Assembly: GCA_026706075.1 (NCBI GenBank)
Contig: JAPOZM010000087.1
Location: 1 to 64,000, forward strand
Reading direction: 5' to 3'
Origin: Gemmatimonadaceae bacterium
GTDB lineage: Bacteria; Latescibacterota; UBA2968; UBA8231
DNA length: 64,000 nucleotides
Made by a program: the position numbers and the translations under genes. Below are positions 1-7,650 of this stretch, in pieces; positions within the stretch are counted from its first letter, which is position 1; the number at the start of each line of letters is the position of its first letter. The notes beneath the pieces are model-generated. The model worked only from the letters and a program-made list of their open reading frames with translations. It was not told the origin of the DNA and ran no database searches.

Positions 1-143
1 TCGTCGGCGCCGATCCGGGCGGCGGCCTCGGCCGCCGTCCGCGGCGTGTCGGCCACGTGACCGAACAGGTCGAGGCGCAGCCCGGCCAGCACCGCCAGGG
101 CGGGCACGGCGTCGAGCAGCTCCTCGATCCGGGAATCGTCCAA
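1..143 (-). CDS. SAM-dependent methyltransferase-like protein, N-terminal fragment
   Basis: The reverse strand reads as an open frame from a TTG at 143 to the window edge. It gives an N-terminus with 'LLDAVPALAVLAGLRLDLF' followed by 'TAAEAAARIGAD'. This matches the winged-helix dimerisation domain that precedes the catalytic domain in O-methyltransferases of the hydroxyindole/acetylserotonin type. An in-frame stop lies upstream, and TTG is the only usable start seen. The catalytic domain is outside the window, so the family call rests on about 47 residues. It lies 16 bases after a small membrane-protein gene on the same strand and may be the last gene of that group. Confidence 0.5.
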   Translation of the reverse strand, partial: MDDSRIEELLDAVPALAVLAGLRLDLFGHVADTPRTAAEAAARIGAD

Positions 144-159
144 GGCTACCGACGGGCGG

Positions 160-303
160 TCACCCGGTGACCACGGCGAGCAAGGTTCCGGGATCGCTGG
201 CCACGGAGTATGCCGCCGTCAGGGCGAGCATCCACCACAGCACGCGCGCCAGGCTCTCGGCGAAGCGACGCGATGGACGGATGCCCGTATGGACAAAACG
301 CAT
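160..303 (-). CDS. small single-pass membrane protein (47 aa)
   Basis: ATG at 303 is preceded by AAGGAGATCGAC, a strong ribosome binding site with good spacing. The 47-residue product has a basic N-terminal stretch (HTGIRPSRRFAESLAR), then one hydrophobic segment (VLWWMLALTAAYSVA), then a short polar loop and a hydrophobic end. It stops 16 bases before the methyltransferase-like start. No family is recognised. The Shine-Dalgarno, the basic-then-hydrophobic layout and the position between two other same-strand frames support a real gene. A role as a small subunit or regulator of a membrane complex would be speculation. Confidence 0.5.
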   Translation of the reverse strand: MRFVHTGIRPSRRFAESLARVLWWMLALTAAYSVASDPGTLLAVVTG

Positions 304-424
304 GTCGATCTCCTTCGAGTCTGTGGGTGCGATGTCGACGACGGTCCTTCCGCCGTCACGATGATCCCGTGTAGCGGGCGGGCCGGCGGCCCCCCGCCAT
401 CCTCCTTCGCTCTCCGGCCGTCGC

Positions 425-517
425 TCAGACGATGCGGCTGAAGACGGGAAAGACGAGGATGACGAGAACGCCGACCAGACCGTACACCAGGGCCTGATTC
501 ACAAGCTCCCGTCGCAT
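425..517 (-). CDS. tiny membrane protein (30 aa)
   Basis: ATG at 517 follows AGAGGAGTCATGAGAG, which contains a good AGGAG site. The product is 30 residues: MRRELVNQ, then a long hydrophobic stretch (ALVYGLVGVLVILVFPVF), then SRIV. It is a single membrane-spanning helix with a positive cytoplasmic end, like the small accessory subunits of respiratory or transport complexes (CydX- or KdpF-sized), but no specific family is recognised. It is first in a row of three minus-strand frames: this one, the 47-residue membrane protein and the methyltransferase-like gene. About 120 bases separate it from the second. Confidence 0.45.
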   Translation of the reverse strand: MRRELVNQALVYGLVGVLVILVFPVFSRIV

Positions 518-808
518 CTCTCATGACTCCTCTCATCTGCGCGGCCCCCCGTGGCCGCCGGTGGTATTGCAGCGGAGCCCGATCACGAGCGGTGCAATTC
601 CTGCCGTGAACGGAGCCGGCCGATGGCAATCTTTGCGTGCTTCGTCCGGCTCGCCTTCCTCGGCGCCTCTCTCGCGGCCCTCTTCACCCGCCGGGGCGGG
701 AAGGACCGTGGCTCCTTCGCCCCGGACCACTGCAAGGTGCGTGCCAGTCCCTCGCGGACCGAACCCTCCCCCTTGCGCGGCACCCGCCTGTTGAGGATGA
801 TGTGTCCC

Positions 809-1843
809 ATGGCCGACGACCGGCGACAGTTCTGCAGCGACAACGAGGCCGGCATCCACCCCCGCGTGATGGAGGCGATCGCCGAAGCGAACCGGGGGCA
901 CGTGCCCTCGTACGGGGGGGATCCCCTCACCGCCGCCGTCCACGACCGGTTCCGGGAGATCTTCGGACCGGAGACGGTGACCCAGCTCGTCTTCAACGGC
1001 ACCGCCGCCAACGTCGTTGCCGCCGCCGGCGCCGTCGACGCCTGGCAGGCGGTGGTCAGCGCCCGCACCTCGCACATCCACATCGACGAGTGCGGCGCCA
1101 TCGAGCGCTTCGCCGGCTGCCGCGTTCTGGTGGTGGAGTCGGAAGACGGCAAGCTCGACCCGGCCTGCCTGGAGCAGGTGCCCGAGGGCCACGCCGAGCC
1201 CCACCAGTCGAAGCCGCGCCTGCTGTCGATCACGCAGGCCACCGAGCTGGGCACGGTCTACACCCTCGGCGAGTTGCGGGCCCTGGCCGACGCCGTCCAC
1301 GAGCGCGGCTGGCTCCTGCACATGGACGGGGCGCGCCTGGCCAACGCCGCCGCCTCCCTCGGCGTGGGTCTGCGCGCGGTCACCGCCGACGCCGGCGTCG
1401 ACCTCCTCAGCTTCGGGGGCACCAAGTGCGGCCTCATGGTCGGCGAGGCCGTCGTCTACTTCGACCCGTCCCTGGCCGACCGCCTCGCCTACGTCCACAA
1501 GCAGGGCCTGCAGCTGGCCTCGAAGATGCGTTTCCTCAGCGCCCAGTTCCTCGCCCTGCTGGAGGACGACCTGTGGCTGCGGATCGCCTCCCATGCCAAC
1601 GCCATGGCCCGCCGCCTCCACGACGCGGTCCACGACCTCCCCGGCCTGCGCATCTCGCGGCCGACCCAGGCCAGCGCCGTCTTCGCGCGGGTGCCCCTCG
1701 ACCGCCTGGAGACGCTGCGCCGCCTGGCGCGCTTCGCCGTGTGGGACGAGGAGTCCGGGGAGGTCCGCTGGATGGCCTCGTGGGACACCACCGAGGAGGA
1801 CGTGGACGACTTCGCCCTCACCCTGCGCAGCGTCCTCGGCTGA
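809..1843 (+). CDS. ltaE: low-specificity L-threonine aldolase
   Basis: PLP enzyme that cleaves L-threonine or allo-threonine to glycine and acetaldehyde in the cytoplasm. The product is 344 residues, the usual length. It opens with the family pattern 'FCSDNEAGIHPRVMEAI' and 'SYGGDPLTA'. The PLP-lysine region reads 'LLSFGGTKCGLMVGEAVVYF', and 'HMDGARLANAAASLG' carries the conserved Asp-Gly-Ala-Arg. The start is taken at the ATG for MADDRRQF, 11 bases after a GAGGA; the ATGs at 797 and 800 are alternatives, and the long open frame upstream does not look like the enzyme. An FKBP gene follows 17 bases downstream on the same strand. Confidence 0.9.
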   Translation: MADDRRQFCSDNEAGIHPRVMEAIAEANRGHVPSYGGDPLTAAVHDRFREIFGPETVTQLVFNGTAANVVAAAGAVDAWQAVVSARTSHIHIDECGAIERFAGCRVLVVESEDGKLDPACLEQVPEGHAEPHQSKPRLLSITQATELGTVYTLGELRALADAVHERGWLLHMDGARLANAAASLGVGLRAVTADAGVDLLSFGGTKCGLMVGEAVVYFDPSLADRLAYVHKQGLQLASKMRFLSAQFLALLEDDLWLRIASHANAMARRLHDAVHDLPGLRISRPTQASAVFARVPLDRLETLRRLARFAVWDEESGEVRWMASWDTTEEDVDDFALTLRSVLG

Positions 1844-1860
1844 CGCGAGGAGGTGATCCG

Positions 1861-2337
1861 ATGCCCATGCCGACCCGTCTGTTGCCGCTGCCCGCCCTGA
1901 CCCTGATCCTGGCGGCGGTGCTCGCCACCGCCTGTGACGACCCCTGCGACACCATGGAGAACAAGAAGCTCCTCGACCGCGCCGCCGCCGAGGAGGGGGC
2001 CGTGCGCACCGAGTCCGGCCTCGTCTACCGCGAGCTGAAGGCCGGGTACGGCCCTCAGCCGAAGGCCAGCAACCGGGTGCAGGTCCACTACGAGGGCCGG
2101 CTGCCCGACGGCACCATCTTCGACAGCTCCTACCAGCGCGGCACCCCCGCCGAGTTCAAGCTGTCCGGCGTGATCCCCGGCTGGACCGAGGGGTTGCAGC
2201 GGCTGCGCGGCGGCGGCGAGGCGAAGCTCACCGTCCCGCCCGACCTCGCCTATGGGAGAAAGGGCGCCGGCGGCGGCAAGATCCCGCCCTGCTCGGTGCT
2301 GATCTTCCGGGTGGAGCTGCTCGGGATCTACGACTGA
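1861..2337 (+). CDS. FKBP-type peptidyl-prolyl isomerase lipoprotein
   Basis: Catalyses cis-trans isomerisation of proline peptide bonds, probably in the periplasm. The 158-residue product has a signal peptide ending in a lipobox (VLATAC) and then a short linker. A single C-terminal FKBP domain follows, with 'VQVHYEGRLPDGTIFDSSYQRGTPAEF', 'VIPGWTEGL' and 'PPDLAYGRKGAGG', the standard FkpA/Mip-like active-site segments. A strong ribosome binding site (GAGGAGGTGAT) precedes ATG 1861. It lies 17 bases after threonine aldolase, so cotranscription is likely. Confidence 0.93.
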   Translation: MPMPTRLLPLPALTLILAAVLATACDDPCDTMENKKLLDRAAAEEGAVRTESGLVYRELKAGYGPQPKASNRVQVHYEGRLPDGTIFDSSYQRGTPAEFKLSGVIPGWTEGLQRLRGGGEAKLTVPPDLAYGRKGAGGGKIPPCSVLIFRVELLGIYD

Positions 2338-2355
2338 AGCCGGCCGGACCCGCGC

Positions 2356-3210
2356 TCAGTCGAGATAGCGCACGGTCCGGTTCAGGAGTCCGGGGGCCTC
2401 CACCGCGTCGGCCAGGGCCTCGACGCTCGGGCGGTGGGCGCCGTGGTAGCGCAGCTCCTCCAGGGATCCGGGCAGGGGCGCGTCGAGGCGCTTGATCGAT
2501 GCGTCCCGGTAGGCGATCGCCTCGGCCCGGCGCTCCCGGAAGGTGGCGGCCAGCCGCTCCCGGCCGCGCACCTCCACGTCCCACTCATCCACCTCCACCG
2601 GGATCTCCTCCATGGCGCCGAAGCGCTGGATGACGGCCGCCGTCGTGCGCGGCCCGAACCCCGGGATCCCCGGGATGCCGTCGGACTTGTCCCCCACCAG
2701 GGCCAGGTACTCGGGGATGCGCTGCGGCGGCACGCCGAACTTCCGCTCCACCTCCGCCTGGCCGGAGCGGACCTTGCGGATGCGGTCCAGCAGGATCACG
2801 CGGTCGCCGCGGACGCACTGGGCGAAGTCGTTGTCGGTGGAGCAGATGACGACGCGGCCCAGGCCCGGGTCCGGACCGAAGTGGTGGGCCGCCGAGGCGA
2901 TGGCGTCGTCGGCCGAGTACCCGGCCATGACCCAGGTGTCGATGCCGAGGGCGAGGCCGGTCTCGACGGCGAGGTCGTACTGGGCGTGGATGTTCTCCGT
3001 GTCCTCGGCGTCGCGCGCCTGCAGGGCCTCCACGTCGTCGAAGGCCATAGCCGCGTAGACCAGGTCCTCCTCGCGCAGCAGCGAGGCCAGGGTCTCGAAG
3101 AGCCCGCGCACGGCGCCGACCTCGCGGCCGTCGTCGAGGCGGGCGCGCGGAGCCCCGTAGTAGCAGCGGAACAGCTCGAAGCTGCCGTCGATCAGGTAGA
3201 GGGCCGTCAC
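2356..3210 (-). CDS. 5'-3' exonuclease / flap endonuclease-like protein (PIN and H3TH domains)
   Basis: 284 residues. The N-terminal half is the PIN-like nuclease fold of the DNA polymerase I 5'-exonuclease family ('LYLIDGSFELFRCYYGAPR', 'DDVEALQARDAEDTENI', 'ICSTDNDFAQCV'). It is followed by the helix-3-turn-helix DNA-binding part ('GDKSDGIPGIPGFGPRTTAAVI'). There is no polymerase domain, so this is a stand-alone exonuclease. The start is a GTG at 3210 that overlaps the stop of the upstream aminotransferase (GTGA), indicating translational coupling. Sitting as the last gene of a metabolic operon is unusual for a repair nuclease. The exact substrate (RNA primer, flap or other) is not shown by sequence. 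Confidence 0.85.
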   Translation of the reverse strand: MTALYLIDGSFELFRCYYGAPRARLDDGREVGAVRGLFETLASLLREEDLVYAAMAFDDVEALQARDAEDTENIHAQYDLAVETGLALGIDTWVMAGYSADDAIASAAHHFGPDPGLGRVVICSTDNDFAQCVRGDRVILLDRIRKVRSGQAEVERKFGVPPQRIPEYLALVGDKSDGIPGIPGFGPRTTAAVIQRFGAMEEIPVEVDEWDVEVRGRERLAATFRERRAEAIAYRDASIKRLDAPLPGSLEELRYHGAHRPSVEALADAVEAPGLLNRTVRYLD

Positions 3211-4541
3211 CGCAGGCCGGCGAGGGCGTCGGCCAGGCTGCGGTCGATGCGCTCGCACAGCTCGTCCACGCCGGCCTCGTCGATCGTCAGGGCCGGCCCC
3301 ACGGCGAACCAGGACGGGTCCACCCGCAGGATCAGCCCGTTGGCCAGGGCCGTCCGCTTGAGGGCCGCCCCCAGCTCCGGGAAGGGCTCGGTCGACCCCT
3401 CCTCGCGCACCAGCTCCACGCCCCGCAGCAGGCCCTTGCCGCGCACCTCCCGCACCACCCCGTGCCGGCGCAGATCCTCCAGCCCGGCGGCCAGGCGCTC
3501 CCCCAGCTCCCGGGCGCGGCGGTCCAGGCCTTGCTCGACGATCTCGTCGATGACGGCGATCCCGGCGGCGCAGGCCACCGGGTGGCCGGCGTAGGTGTGG
3601 CCGTGGGCGAAGTTGGTGGACCCGGGCCGCTGGAAGGCGTCGGCCATGTCCAGGCGGGCCATCATGGCGCCGAGGGGGACGGCGCCGCTCGACAGGCCCT
3701 TGCCGCCGCAGATGATGTCGGGCGTGACGCCGTAGGTCTGGGCCGCGAACATCGAGCCCGTGCGGCCGCAGGCGGTGATGATCTCGTCGAAGATGAGCAG
3801 CACCTCGTGGCGGTCGCAGATCTCGCGCAGGATCCGGAAGTACTCCGCCGTGGGGGTGATCACCCCGCCCGTGTTGCTCACCGGCTCGAGGATCACCCCG
3901 GCCACCGTCTCCGGGTCCTCGTGGACGATGACGTCCTCCACTTGCTGCGCGGCGAAGCGGTTGCACTCCTCCCAGCTGTCGAAACGGTCCCGGTAGTGGG
4001 TGGGCGGGAAGACCTTGAGGAACCCCGCCGGCCCCGGCTCGAAGGGCGACTTGCGGGGCCCCGTGCCGCTGGCGGCCATCGCCCCCAGGGTGGCGCCGTG
4101 ATAGCCCTGGTAGCGGCTGACGAACTTGTACTTCCCGGGGCGGCCGGTCTGGCGGAAGTACTGGCGGGCGAACTTGATCGCCGCCTCCATCGACTCGGAG
4201 CCCCCGGAGAAGGACTTGACGAAGTCGAGGCGGCCGGGCGTCACCTGGCCCATGCGCTCGACGAAGTCGAGGGTGACGTCGGCGGTGCCGTGCATGGGCG
4301 GGGCGAAGGGGAGCCGCTCGAGCTGCCGCGTCACCGCCTCGACGACGCGCGGGTGGCCGTGGCCGAGGGTGGCGGCGTAGACCCCGGCGATGCCGTCGAA
4401 GTAGCGCCGGCCCTCCACGTCCCAGCAGTGCAGTCCCTTGGCCCGGGACAGGATCAGGGGGTTCTCGGCGAAGGCGTCGTGGTGCTGGTAGTCGAGGAAG
4501 GTGCGCCGCAGCAGGCGCCGGTGGCGGTCGGTGAGGCGCAT
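3207..4541 (-). CDS. class III aminotransferase (omega-amino acid:pyruvate type)
   Basis: 444-residue PLP enzyme of the class III (fold type I) family. Seen are the N-terminal substrate segment 'GIAGVYAATLGHGHP', 'FSGGSESMEAAIKFARQYF', the 'LLIFDEIITACGRTG' cofactor segment and the Schiff-base lysine in 'DIICGGKGLSSGAVPLGAM'. Family members transfer an amino group between an omega-amino acid or amine and pyruvate or 2-oxoglutarate; the substrate here cannot be read. It is coupled on both sides: its ATG overlaps the stop of the upstream isomerase (TGATG), and its stop overlaps the GTG of the exonuclease. Acetylornithine or GABA transaminase are alternatives. Confidence 0.88.
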   Translation of the reverse strand: MRLTDRHRRLLRRTFLDYQHHDAFAENPLILSRAKGLHCWDVEGRRYFDGIAGVYAATLGHGHPRVVEAVTRQLERLPFAPPMHGTADVTLDFVERMGQVTPGRLDFVKSFSGGSESMEAAIKFARQYFRQTGRPGKYKFVSRYQGYHGATLGAMAASGTGPRKSPFEPGPAGFLKVFPPTHYRDRFDSWEECNRFAAQQVEDVIVHEDPETVAGVILEPVSNTGGVITPTAEYFRILREICDRHEVLLIFDEIITACGRTGSMFAAQTYGVTPDIICGGKGLSSGAVPLGAMMARLDMADAFQRPGSTNFAHGHTYAGHPVACAAGIAVIDEIVEQGLDRRARELGERLAAGLEDLRRHGVVREVRGKGLLRGVELVREEGSTEPFPELGAALKRTALANGLILRVDPSWFAVGPALTIDEAGVDELCERIDRSLADALAGLR

Positions 4542-5326
4542 CAGGATCTCAGACCGGCGACCAGTTCGAAACCGCGCCGGACGGCGCCGGACACGTCGGG
4601 CAGGTTCGGGCTCATCTCCAGGCTCACGGGGCCGTCGTAGCCGATCCGAGCCAACGTCTCGAAGAGCCCGCCCAGGGACTCGCGGGTCTGCACGCCGTCG
4701 GTCAGGGCCAGGTGCAGGTCGCCGGCGCCGTCGTTGTCGTCGAGATGGACGTAGCCGAGGCGGGGGCCCGCCGCCGCCAGGACTTCGGCCGGGTCCTCGC
4801 CCGACATCTGGGCGTGTCCGATGTCGAAGAGCAGGTAGAGGTTGTCGTGGCTGAGGTCATCGAGGAAGCGCAGGGTCTCCGCCACCGTCGGCAGGGCGGT
4901 CCCGGGGAAGTGCTCGACGCAGAGCCGGGCGCCGGCGGCGCGGGCGTAGTCGGCGAGGCCGGGCAGGACCGCGGCGTAGCGCTTCAGGGAGTCTCCATCG
5001 ATCGGCGCGTCGGGGACCACGTAGGCATGAGAGGCGCCCACTGTGACCGCCTGGTCCAGGCCCCCCAGCAGGTGCGCCATGGCCGCCTCCACGGGTCCCG
5101 CCTCCGTCGAGTCGAGGGCGGCCCCTTCCGGCATCTCGTGGGAGAGGGCGACGCAGCCGACCTCCATCCCCAGGTTGCGCACCAGGGCCCGGGCCTCGGC
5201 GCCGCGCAGGGTGGAGGGGCGCACGTCGACGGCGCCCAGGCCGATCTCGGCCAACTGGACCAGGGTCTCGTTCACCGGCCCCTCGAAGGCCCAGGAGCAG
5301 CAGGAGATCGGACCGCTCTTGGTCAT
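4541..5326 (-). CDS. sugar phosphate isomerase/epimerase family protein (AP endonuclease family 2 fold)
   Basis: 261 residues predicted to form a xylose-isomerase-like TIM barrel. Candidate metal ligands are the Glu in 'ARLCVEHFPGTALPT', the Asp/His in 'LLFDIGHAQMSGED', 'YVHLDDNDGAGDLHL' and the late Glu in 'VSLEMSPNLPDVSG'. Such proteins epimerise or isomerise sugars, inositols or hydroxypyruvate-type compounds; the substrate is unknown. It is first in a three-gene coupled operon (this, aminotransferase, exonuclease). A second, unrelated member of the fold lies at 26256. Confidence 0.82.
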   Translation of the reverse strand: MTKSGPISCCSWAFEGPVNETLVQLAEIGLGAVDVRPSTLRGAEARALVRNLGMEVGCVALSHEMPEGAALDSTEAGPVEAAMAHLLGGLDQAVTVGASHAYVVPDAPIDGDSLKRYAAVLPGLADYARAAGARLCVEHFPGTALPTVAETLRFLDDLSHDNLYLLFDIGHAQMSGEDPAEVLAAAGPRLGYVHLDDNDGAGDLHLALTDGVQTRESLGGLFETLARIGYDGPVSLEMSPNLPDVSGAVRRGFELVAGLRS

Positions 5327-5360
5327 CGTCCAGGAGGCGCCGAGGCGGGCCTCGACGTTG

Positions 5361-5513
5361 CTAGGAAGTGGACTTCGGCGGTGCCGATGGCGCCGCGCCC
5401 TCGGGGGCTTGGTGAGAGGTGCCGGAGGGGGGCAGGATCTGGATCACGGGGGGATCGGCGGGAACCAGCCGCAGGATGGCAATCAGCAAGGCGGTCGTGG
5501 CGGACACGGTCAC
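5361..5513 (-). CDS. small membrane protein with proline/serine-rich tail (50 aa)
   Basis: GTG at 5513 overlaps the stop codon of the coiled-coil gene (GTGA), so it looks translationally coupled. The 50-residue product has one N-terminal hydrophobic stretch (SATTALLIAILRLV), then a proline-rich segment (PADPPVIQILPPSG) and a Ser/Pro/Ala tail. No family is recognised. The stop codon is TAG at 5361-5363. The pairing of a coiled-coil protein with a single-span partner suggests a membrane-anchored complex, but this is inference. Confidence 0.45.
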   Translation of the reverse strand: MTVSATTALLIAILRLVPADPPVIQILPPSGTSHQAPEGAAPSAPPKSTS

Positions 5514-5806
5514 GCATCCTCCGATGACCTTGTTGCGGGTGCTTTCAGCTTGCCCACCTCATCCTTGAGCTCTCTCATGTCCTTCCTGAGCTCTCCCATG
5601 TCCTTCTGAGCCTCCTCGATGCCCTGGAGCCGGACCCATACACCATTCGGGCCTTCGAAGAAACCTGCCACCCTGTCTACTTGGGATCGGATCCTCTCGG
5701 TGTCTTCCTGCAGGCGCTCAAGCCGCAGTTGGATCTCCTGAGGAGACCAACTCGGGTGCCCGGGACCCCGAGCTTCGCCCGAAGCAGGGGATGGTCCTGA
5801 TTTCAC
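5510..5806 (-). CDS. short coiled-coil protein (98 aa)
   Basis: Starts at GTG 5806 behind AAAGGAAAACTG. The 98 residues comprise a Pro/Gly/Ser-rich N-terminal part, a heptad-like segment (IQLRLERLQEDTERIRSQV), a central 'FEGPNGVWVRLQGIEE', and a second charged coiled coil ('MGELRKDMRELKDEVGKLK'). The 'LQGIEE.. DMGELRKDMRELKDEV' pattern resembles small bacterial and phage coiled-coil proteins (DUF1640- or XhlA-like), but I cannot assign it. The next gene, a small membrane protein, overlaps by four bases. Confidence 0.6.
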   Translation of the reverse strand: MKSGPSPASGEARGPGHPSWSPQEIQLRLERLQEDTERIRSQVDRVAGFFEGPNGVWVRLQGIEEAQKDMGELRKDMRELKDEVGKLKAPATRSSEDA

Positions 5807-5839
5807 CAGTTTTCCTTTCCCATGTGTTGCCGAATATAC

Positions 5840-5859
5840 GGCCTGGTGAGGGCCAGGCC
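5840..5859 (-). terminator. hairpin after comM, weak terminator candidate
   Basis: A 7-bp inverted repeat (GGCCTGG / CCAGGCC, 6-base loop) lies 17 bases after the comM stop. It is not followed by a clear U run on the minus strand, so intrinsic termination is uncertain. Confidence 0.3.
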
Positions 5860-5875
5860 ATCGCGGCGGACCCGC

Positions 5876-7417
5876 TCAGGCCGGCACCGGCCGGTCCAGC
5901 CCCCGGTACTGCACCGCCTCGGCCACGTGGGCGGCCTCGATCCCCTCGGCGCCGGCGAGGTCGGCGATGGTCCGCGCCACCTTGAGGATGCGGTCGTGGG
6001 CCCGGGCCGACAGGCCGAGGCGCTCCAGGGCGGCGCGCAGGAGCCCGGCCGCCTCGCGGGGCAGGGGCCGGCAGTAGACGCGCACGTGGCGGGCGTCCAT
6101 GTGGGCGTTGCAGAACACGCCGCTCTCCTCGCCGAAGCGCTCCTGCTGCACCTGCCGGGCCGCCTCGACGCGGCTCCGCACCTCGGCCGAGGGCTCCCCC
6201 GGCGGCCCCTCGGCCAGGTCGTCGAAGCCGACGGCGGGCACCTCCACGTGCAGGTCGATTCGGTCCAGCAGCGGCCCCGACAGCCGCGTGCGGTAGCGCT
6301 CCACGGCGCGGGGCGGGCACAGGCAGTCCTGGCGCGGGTGGCCGAGGTAGCCGCAGGGGCAGGGGTTCATGGAGGCCACGAGCATGAACCGCGCCGGGAA
6401 GGTCAGGGTGGCGGCGGCTCGGCCGATGGTGACCCGGCACTCCTCCATGGGCTGGCGCAGCGCCTCCACCGCCCGTCGCTGGAACTCCGGCAGCTCGTCG
6501 AGGAAGAGCACGCCGTGGTGGGATAGGGAGACCTCCCCCGGCCGCGGCGACGGTCCGCCGCCGATGAGGCCGGCGTCGCTGATCGTGTGGTGGGGCGCGC
6601 GGAAGGGCCGACGCGTCACCAAAGCCTGGCCCGGCGACAGGACCCCGGCCACCGAGTGGATGCGGGTCACGGCCAGGGCCTCCCGCACCGTCGGCGCCGA
6701 CAGGATCGACGGCATGCGCCGGGCGAGCATCGTCTTGCCGGCGCCCGGAGGTCCGATGAGGACGGCGTTGTGCCCCCCGGCGGCGGCGACCTCGAGGGCG
6801 CGCTTGGCGTGCTCCTGGCCGCGCACGTCGGCGAAGTCGTGCTCGTCGAAGGCCTCCTCCTGCCGCAGGGCCGCCTCGGCGTCGACCACGCAGGGGCGGA
6901 TGCGGACGCCGCCCTCCAGGACCTCCACCGCCTCCGAGAGGCTGCGCACCGGGTAGATCACCGGCCCGTCGGCCATGGCCGCCTCCCGCGCGTTCGCCGC
7001 CGGGACGATGGCGGCGTAGACGCCGCGCTCCCCGAGGCCGGTGGCCATCGACAGCAGGCCCCGCACCGGGCGCACCGAGCCGTCGAGGGAGAGCTCCCCG
7101 AGGAGGGCGAAGTCCTCCAGGGTGTCGGCCTTCACCTGTTCGGAGGCGACCAGCACCCCGGCGGCGATGGCCAGGTCGAAGGCCGAGCCCTCCTTGCGCA
7201 GGTCGGCCGGCGCCAGGTTCACCGTGACCCGCCGCCGCGGCCACTGGAACCCGGCGTTGCGCACCGCCGCCATGACCCGCTCGCGGCTCTCGCGCACCGC
7301 CGAGTCGGGCAGGCCCACGAGGGTGAAGGAGGGCAGCTTGCGGTCGGTGTCGACCTCGACGTGGACAAGGCGGGCGTCGACGCCCACGGTGGCGGCGGAG
7401 AGGACGGTGGCGGTCAC
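5876..7417 (-). CDS. comM: YifB/ComM family Mg-chelatase-like AAA+ ATPase
   Basis: 513-residue protein of the ComM family, a ring helicase that promotes branch migration during natural transformation and is widespread in bacteria. The order is an N-terminal Lon-protease-like domain ('FTLVGLPDSAVRESRERV', 'VNLAPADLRKEGSAFDLAIA'), then AAA+ with Walker A 'GPPGAGKT', the family segment 'RPFRAPHHTISDAGLIGGG', Walker B 'VLFLDELPEF', the Cys-rich insert 'NPCPCGYLGHP', and a C-terminal domain ending 'AVQYRGLDRP'. The start is GTG 7417, preceded by GGAGGC; a longer frame upstream does not look like the family. Confidence 0.93.
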   Translation of the reverse strand: MTATVLSAATVGVDARLVHVEVDTDRKLPSFTLVGLPDSAVRESRERVMAAVRNAGFQWPRRRVTVNLAPADLRKEGSAFDLAIAAGVLVASEQVKADTLEDFALLGELSLDGSVRPVRGLLSMATGLGERGVYAAIVPAANAREAAMADGPVIYPVRSLSEAVEVLEGGVRIRPCVVDAEAALRQEEAFDEHDFADVRGQEHAKRALEVAAAGGHNAVLIGPPGAGKTMLARRMPSILSAPTVREALAVTRIHSVAGVLSPGQALVTRRPFRAPHHTISDAGLIGGGPSPRPGEVSLSHHGVLFLDELPEFQRRAVEALRQPMEECRVTIGRAAATLTFPARFMLVASMNPCPCGYLGHPRQDCLCPPRAVERYRTRLSGPLLDRIDLHVEVPAVGFDDLAEGPPGEPSAEVRSRVEAARQVQQERFGEESGVFCNAHMDARHVRVYCRPLPREAAGLLRAALERLGLSARAHDRILKVARTIADLAGAEGIEAAHVAEAVQYRGLDRPVPA

Positions 7418-7580
7418 GCCTCCGGGGGCTGCAATCCCCGTGCCGGGGGGAGGCCCCCCGGGGAGGCCAGGCACGGGGTGTGTGGCCCAGAGCCCAGGAC
7501 CGGCGGGCGGCCGTGTGCAGCAGGCCACGGATGCGGCGCCGCGCACCCCGGCCGCCACGCCCGAGATGCGTCGTACAGAG

Positions 7581-7616
7581 AGAGCTGGCCGGTTGAGTGC
7601 ACAACCGGCCAGCTCT
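7581..7616 (-). terminator. perfect 15-bp inverted repeat, probable transcription terminator
   Basis: AGAGCTGGCCGGTTG (7581-7595), a 6-base loop, then the exact reverse complement (7602-7616). It lies 35 bases after the stop of the frameshifted lipoprotein gene and between it and comM, as expected for its terminator. There is no long U run, only CTCTCTGT on the minus strand. Confidence 0.6.
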
Positions 7617-7650
7617 ACCCTCGCTTTCGCTGTCTCGGCGGGTGGGCGAT

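Noticed and set aside
219-629. Long minus-strand frame covering the 5' region before threonine aldolase
   Set aside because: Arg/Pro-rich composition; it overlaps two better-supported small membrane-protein frames in a different phase and looks like a GC-rich shadow.
533-1633. 366-codon frame opposite threonine aldolase
   Set aside because: Val/Gly/Ala/His-rich antisense shadow of a clear enzyme; the same pattern appears opposite nearly every high-GC gene here.
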